5,765 nucleotides of DNA from an uncultured Bacillota bacterium. GTDB lineage: Bacteria > Bacillota > Clostridia > Peptostreptococcales > Anaerovoracaceae. The DNA lies in assembly GCA_949287115.1 (NCBI GenBank), contig CASEFF010000163.1, positions 1 to 5,765 of the forward strand. Direction: 5' to 3'. The notes under the pieces are model-generated. The model saw nothing but the letters and a program-made list of their open reading frames with translations, ran no database searches and was not told the origin of the DNA. The translations under genes were made by a program, and so were the position numbers. Shown piece by piece: positions 4,471 through 5,765 of the stretch; position 1 is the stretch's first letter; each line of letters starts with the position of its first letter.

Positions 4471-5352
4471 ATGGAACTGAGAGTCCTGCGATATTTTCTC
4501 GCCGTAGCGCGGGAGCAGAACATCACGGCTGCGGCCGAAACGCTCCACGTGACCCAGCCCACGCTGTCAAAGCAGCTGATGGAGCTGGAAAGAGAACTGG
4601 GCAAAAAACTGTTCATACGCGGAAACCGCCGGATAACGCTGACGGAAGACGGCATGTTCCTGCGCAAACGCGCTCAGGAGATAACGGAGCTGGTGGACAG
4701 GACGGAAGCCGCTTTCACTGACGACAGCGGAACCATAACGGGAGAGATCTCCATCGGCTGCGGCGAAACGGGAGCCATACGATACATAGCGCGCGCCCTC
4801 GATCAGATACAGTCCGTACATCCCGGGGTGCGTTTCAAAATATTCAGCGGCAACGGTGAGGATGTCTCGGAACGTCTCGACAAAGGGCTGGTGGATTTCG
4901 CTCTCTTCGTCGGCATGACGGACCTGAAGAAGTACGACTACCTGAAGCTCCCCTACCATCACAGATGGGGGCTCATAATGAGAAAGGACGACAGTCTGGC
5001 TGACCACGACGTCATAACTGCCGATATGCTCCGGGGACTTCCGCTGCTATGCTCCCGTCAGGCGCTGCTTCAGAACGAACTGTCCGGACGGATGGGCATC
5101 GCCTTCGAAGAGCTCAACATCATCGGCACCTACAACCTGATATACAATGCCGCCGTCATGGTGGACGAGGGATTGGGCGCGGCCGTCTGCATCGACGGTC
5201 TCGCCGACACATCGGAGAGCAGCCCGCTCTGCTTCCGTCCTTTCGAGCCGGCCATCGACGTGGAGATATTCATCGCATGGAAAAAGTATCAGGTGTTCTC
5301 GGCCGCCGCGAAAAAACTGCTGGATACCATACAGCACCAGCTGGAAGGCTGA
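4471..5352 (+). CDS. LysR-family transcriptional regulator
   Basis: A 293-residue DNA-binding regulator of the usual family length. Residues 1-60 form the winged helix-turn-helix (MELRVLRYFLAVAREQNITA, then AAETLHVTQPTLSKQLMELE at 21-40 as the recognition region, and GKKLFIRGNRRITLTEDG). A linker helix follows, then a periplasmic-binding-protein-like effector domain from about residue 91 (GEISIGCGETGAI) to the end. The ligand cannot be told. The ATG is preceded by AAGGAAGG at about 5 nt. It is transcribed away from the zinc-ribbon/kinase operon; a dyad upstream suggests autoregulation. LysR proteins usually act on a divergent neighbour, but here that neighbour is a signalling pair, while the likelier metabolic targets (transporter, CMD/reductase) lie further left. 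Target assignment is therefore open. Confidence 0.95.
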   Translation: MELRVLRYFLAVAREQNITAAAETLHVTQPTLSKQLMELERELGKKLFIRGNRRITLTEDGMFLRKRAQEITELVDRTEAAFTDDSGTITGEISIGCGETGAIRYIARALDQIQSVHPGVRFKIFSGNGEDVSERLDKGLVDFALFVGMTDLKKYDYLKLPYHHRWGLIMRKDDSLADHDVITADMLRGLPLLCSRQALLQNELSGRMGIAFEELNIIGTYNLIYNAAVMVDEGLGAAVCIDGLADTSESSPLCFRPFEPAIDVEIFIAWKKYQVFSAAAKKLLDTIQHQLEG

Positions 5353-5391
5353 CGCGTACATATCACATTCAACGAAAAAGCAACGGAAAAC

Positions 5392-5413
5392 CACAGGAGA
5401 AACACAGGAGAAG
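5392..5413 (+). repeat. Tandem duplication carrying two Shine-Dalgarno-like motifs
   Basis: CACAGGAGAA plus one base (A, then G) occurs twice in direct succession, 5392-5402 and 5403-5413. Each copy holds AGGAG. The second AGGAG ends 11 nt before the birA ATG and is the better placed; the first is too far to serve directly. Confidence 0.6.
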
Positions 5414-5421
5414 AGAAGACA

Positions 5422-5765
5422 ATGTCCACGAAAGATCTCGTACTCAAAGCGCTCCGCGCGTCAAAGGGCGAATTCATATCGGGCGAAGCCCTGTCGGCCG
5501 ATCTCGACGTATCGAGGGCAGCCGTATGGAAGGCAATAAGCTCGCTGCGCGACGAAGGATATGACATAAAAGCCGTGACAAACAGGGGCTACAGCCTCGC
5601 ATCCGGCGAAAACGACATATCGGAGGACAGGCTTCGCGCCTTCCTGCCGGAGCGATACGAAAATATAAACATCAAAACGTACGACACCGTTGATTCCACA
5701 AACCTGAAAGCCAGACAGCTGGCCGCCGAAGGCGCGGAGCACGGCACGACCGTCATCGCCGGACG
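5422..5765 (+). CDS. birA: Biotin operon repressor / biotin-[acetyl-CoA-carboxylase] ligase, N-terminal part
   Basis: The first 114 codons of a BirA-type protein, cut by the right edge. Such enzymes activate biotin with ATP to biotinyl-AMP, attach it to a lysine of biotin carboxyl carrier proteins and, when they carry a helix-turn-helix, repress biotin genes. Visible are a winged helix-turn-helix (residues about 5-60; GEALSADLDVSRAAVWKAIS at 21-40, wing around NRGYSLAS) and the start of the catalytic domain with the biotin-site motif DSTN (91-94) followed by EHGTTVIAG. The glycine-rich ATP loop expected next lies just outside. The ATG at 5422 is preceded by AGGAG at 11 nt inside a duplicated stretch. 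It lies 69 nt after lysR with no clear promoter or terminator between, so read-through from lysR is likely. Presence of the DNA-binding domain marks it as the bifunctional class. Confidence 0.93.
   Translation, partial: MSTKDLVLKALRASKGEFISGEALSADLDVSRAAVWKAISSLRDEGYDIKAVTNRGYSLASGENDISEDRLRAFLPERYENINIKTYDTVDSTNLKARQLAAEGAEHGTTVIAG

Overview
The window looks like a chromosomal segment of an anaerobic, fairly GC-rich bacterium, most likely a Bacillota/Clostridia-type lineage. The pointers are strong AGGAGG-type ribosome-binding sites, sigma-A-like promoters, a BirA with an N-terminal DNA-binding domain, a small Hanks-type kinase paired with a zinc-ribbon protein, and an oxygen-labile-looking [4Fe-4S] aldo/keto reductase. 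Isoleucine is often encoded by ATA (about as often as ATC in the LysR gene, with essentially no ATT), which is unusual at this GC content. The lineage call is inference only.

Layout. On the minus strand, right to left, lie a zinc-ribbon protein (4166-3726) overlapping by ATGA a Ser/Thr protein kinase (3729-2950), a 504-bp non-coding stretch, a carboxymuconolactone-decarboxylase-family protein (2421-2080) followed 69 nt later by an aldo/keto reductase carrying two C-terminal [4Fe-4S] motifs (2010-877), and a DMT/EamA-family membrane transporter (686 to beyond the left edge). The transporter has a TTG start and its own promoter. On the plus strand lie a LysR-type regulator (4471-5352) and the first 114 codons of a birA-like biotin ligase/repressor (5422 to beyond the right edge).

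The genes form three apparent functional groups: zinc ribbon + kinase (a signalling pair with translational coupling), CMD-like protein + Fe-S aldo/keto reductase (a redox pair with a good promoter at 2462-2490), and a solute transporter. The divergent 304-bp region between the zinc-ribbon gene and lysR carries a promoter for each side. It also holds several operator-like elements: an AT palindrome, a TTAACA-N5-TTAACA direct repeat, and a dyad about 68 bp upstream of the predicted lysR start point, where LysR regulators usually bind.

The most unusual part is the non-coding stretch at 2446-2949. It contains a roughly 245-bp interrupted inverted repeat (2597-2841) whose perfect blocks mirror around a single centre near 2719. 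Two related 12-bp perfect palindromes sit in or at the edge of it, and a three-copy degenerate tandem repeat of exactly 19-bp period (2844-2900) abuts it. It could be a relic miniature mobile element, a long hairpin RNA or a protein-binding array; the sequence alone does not decide.
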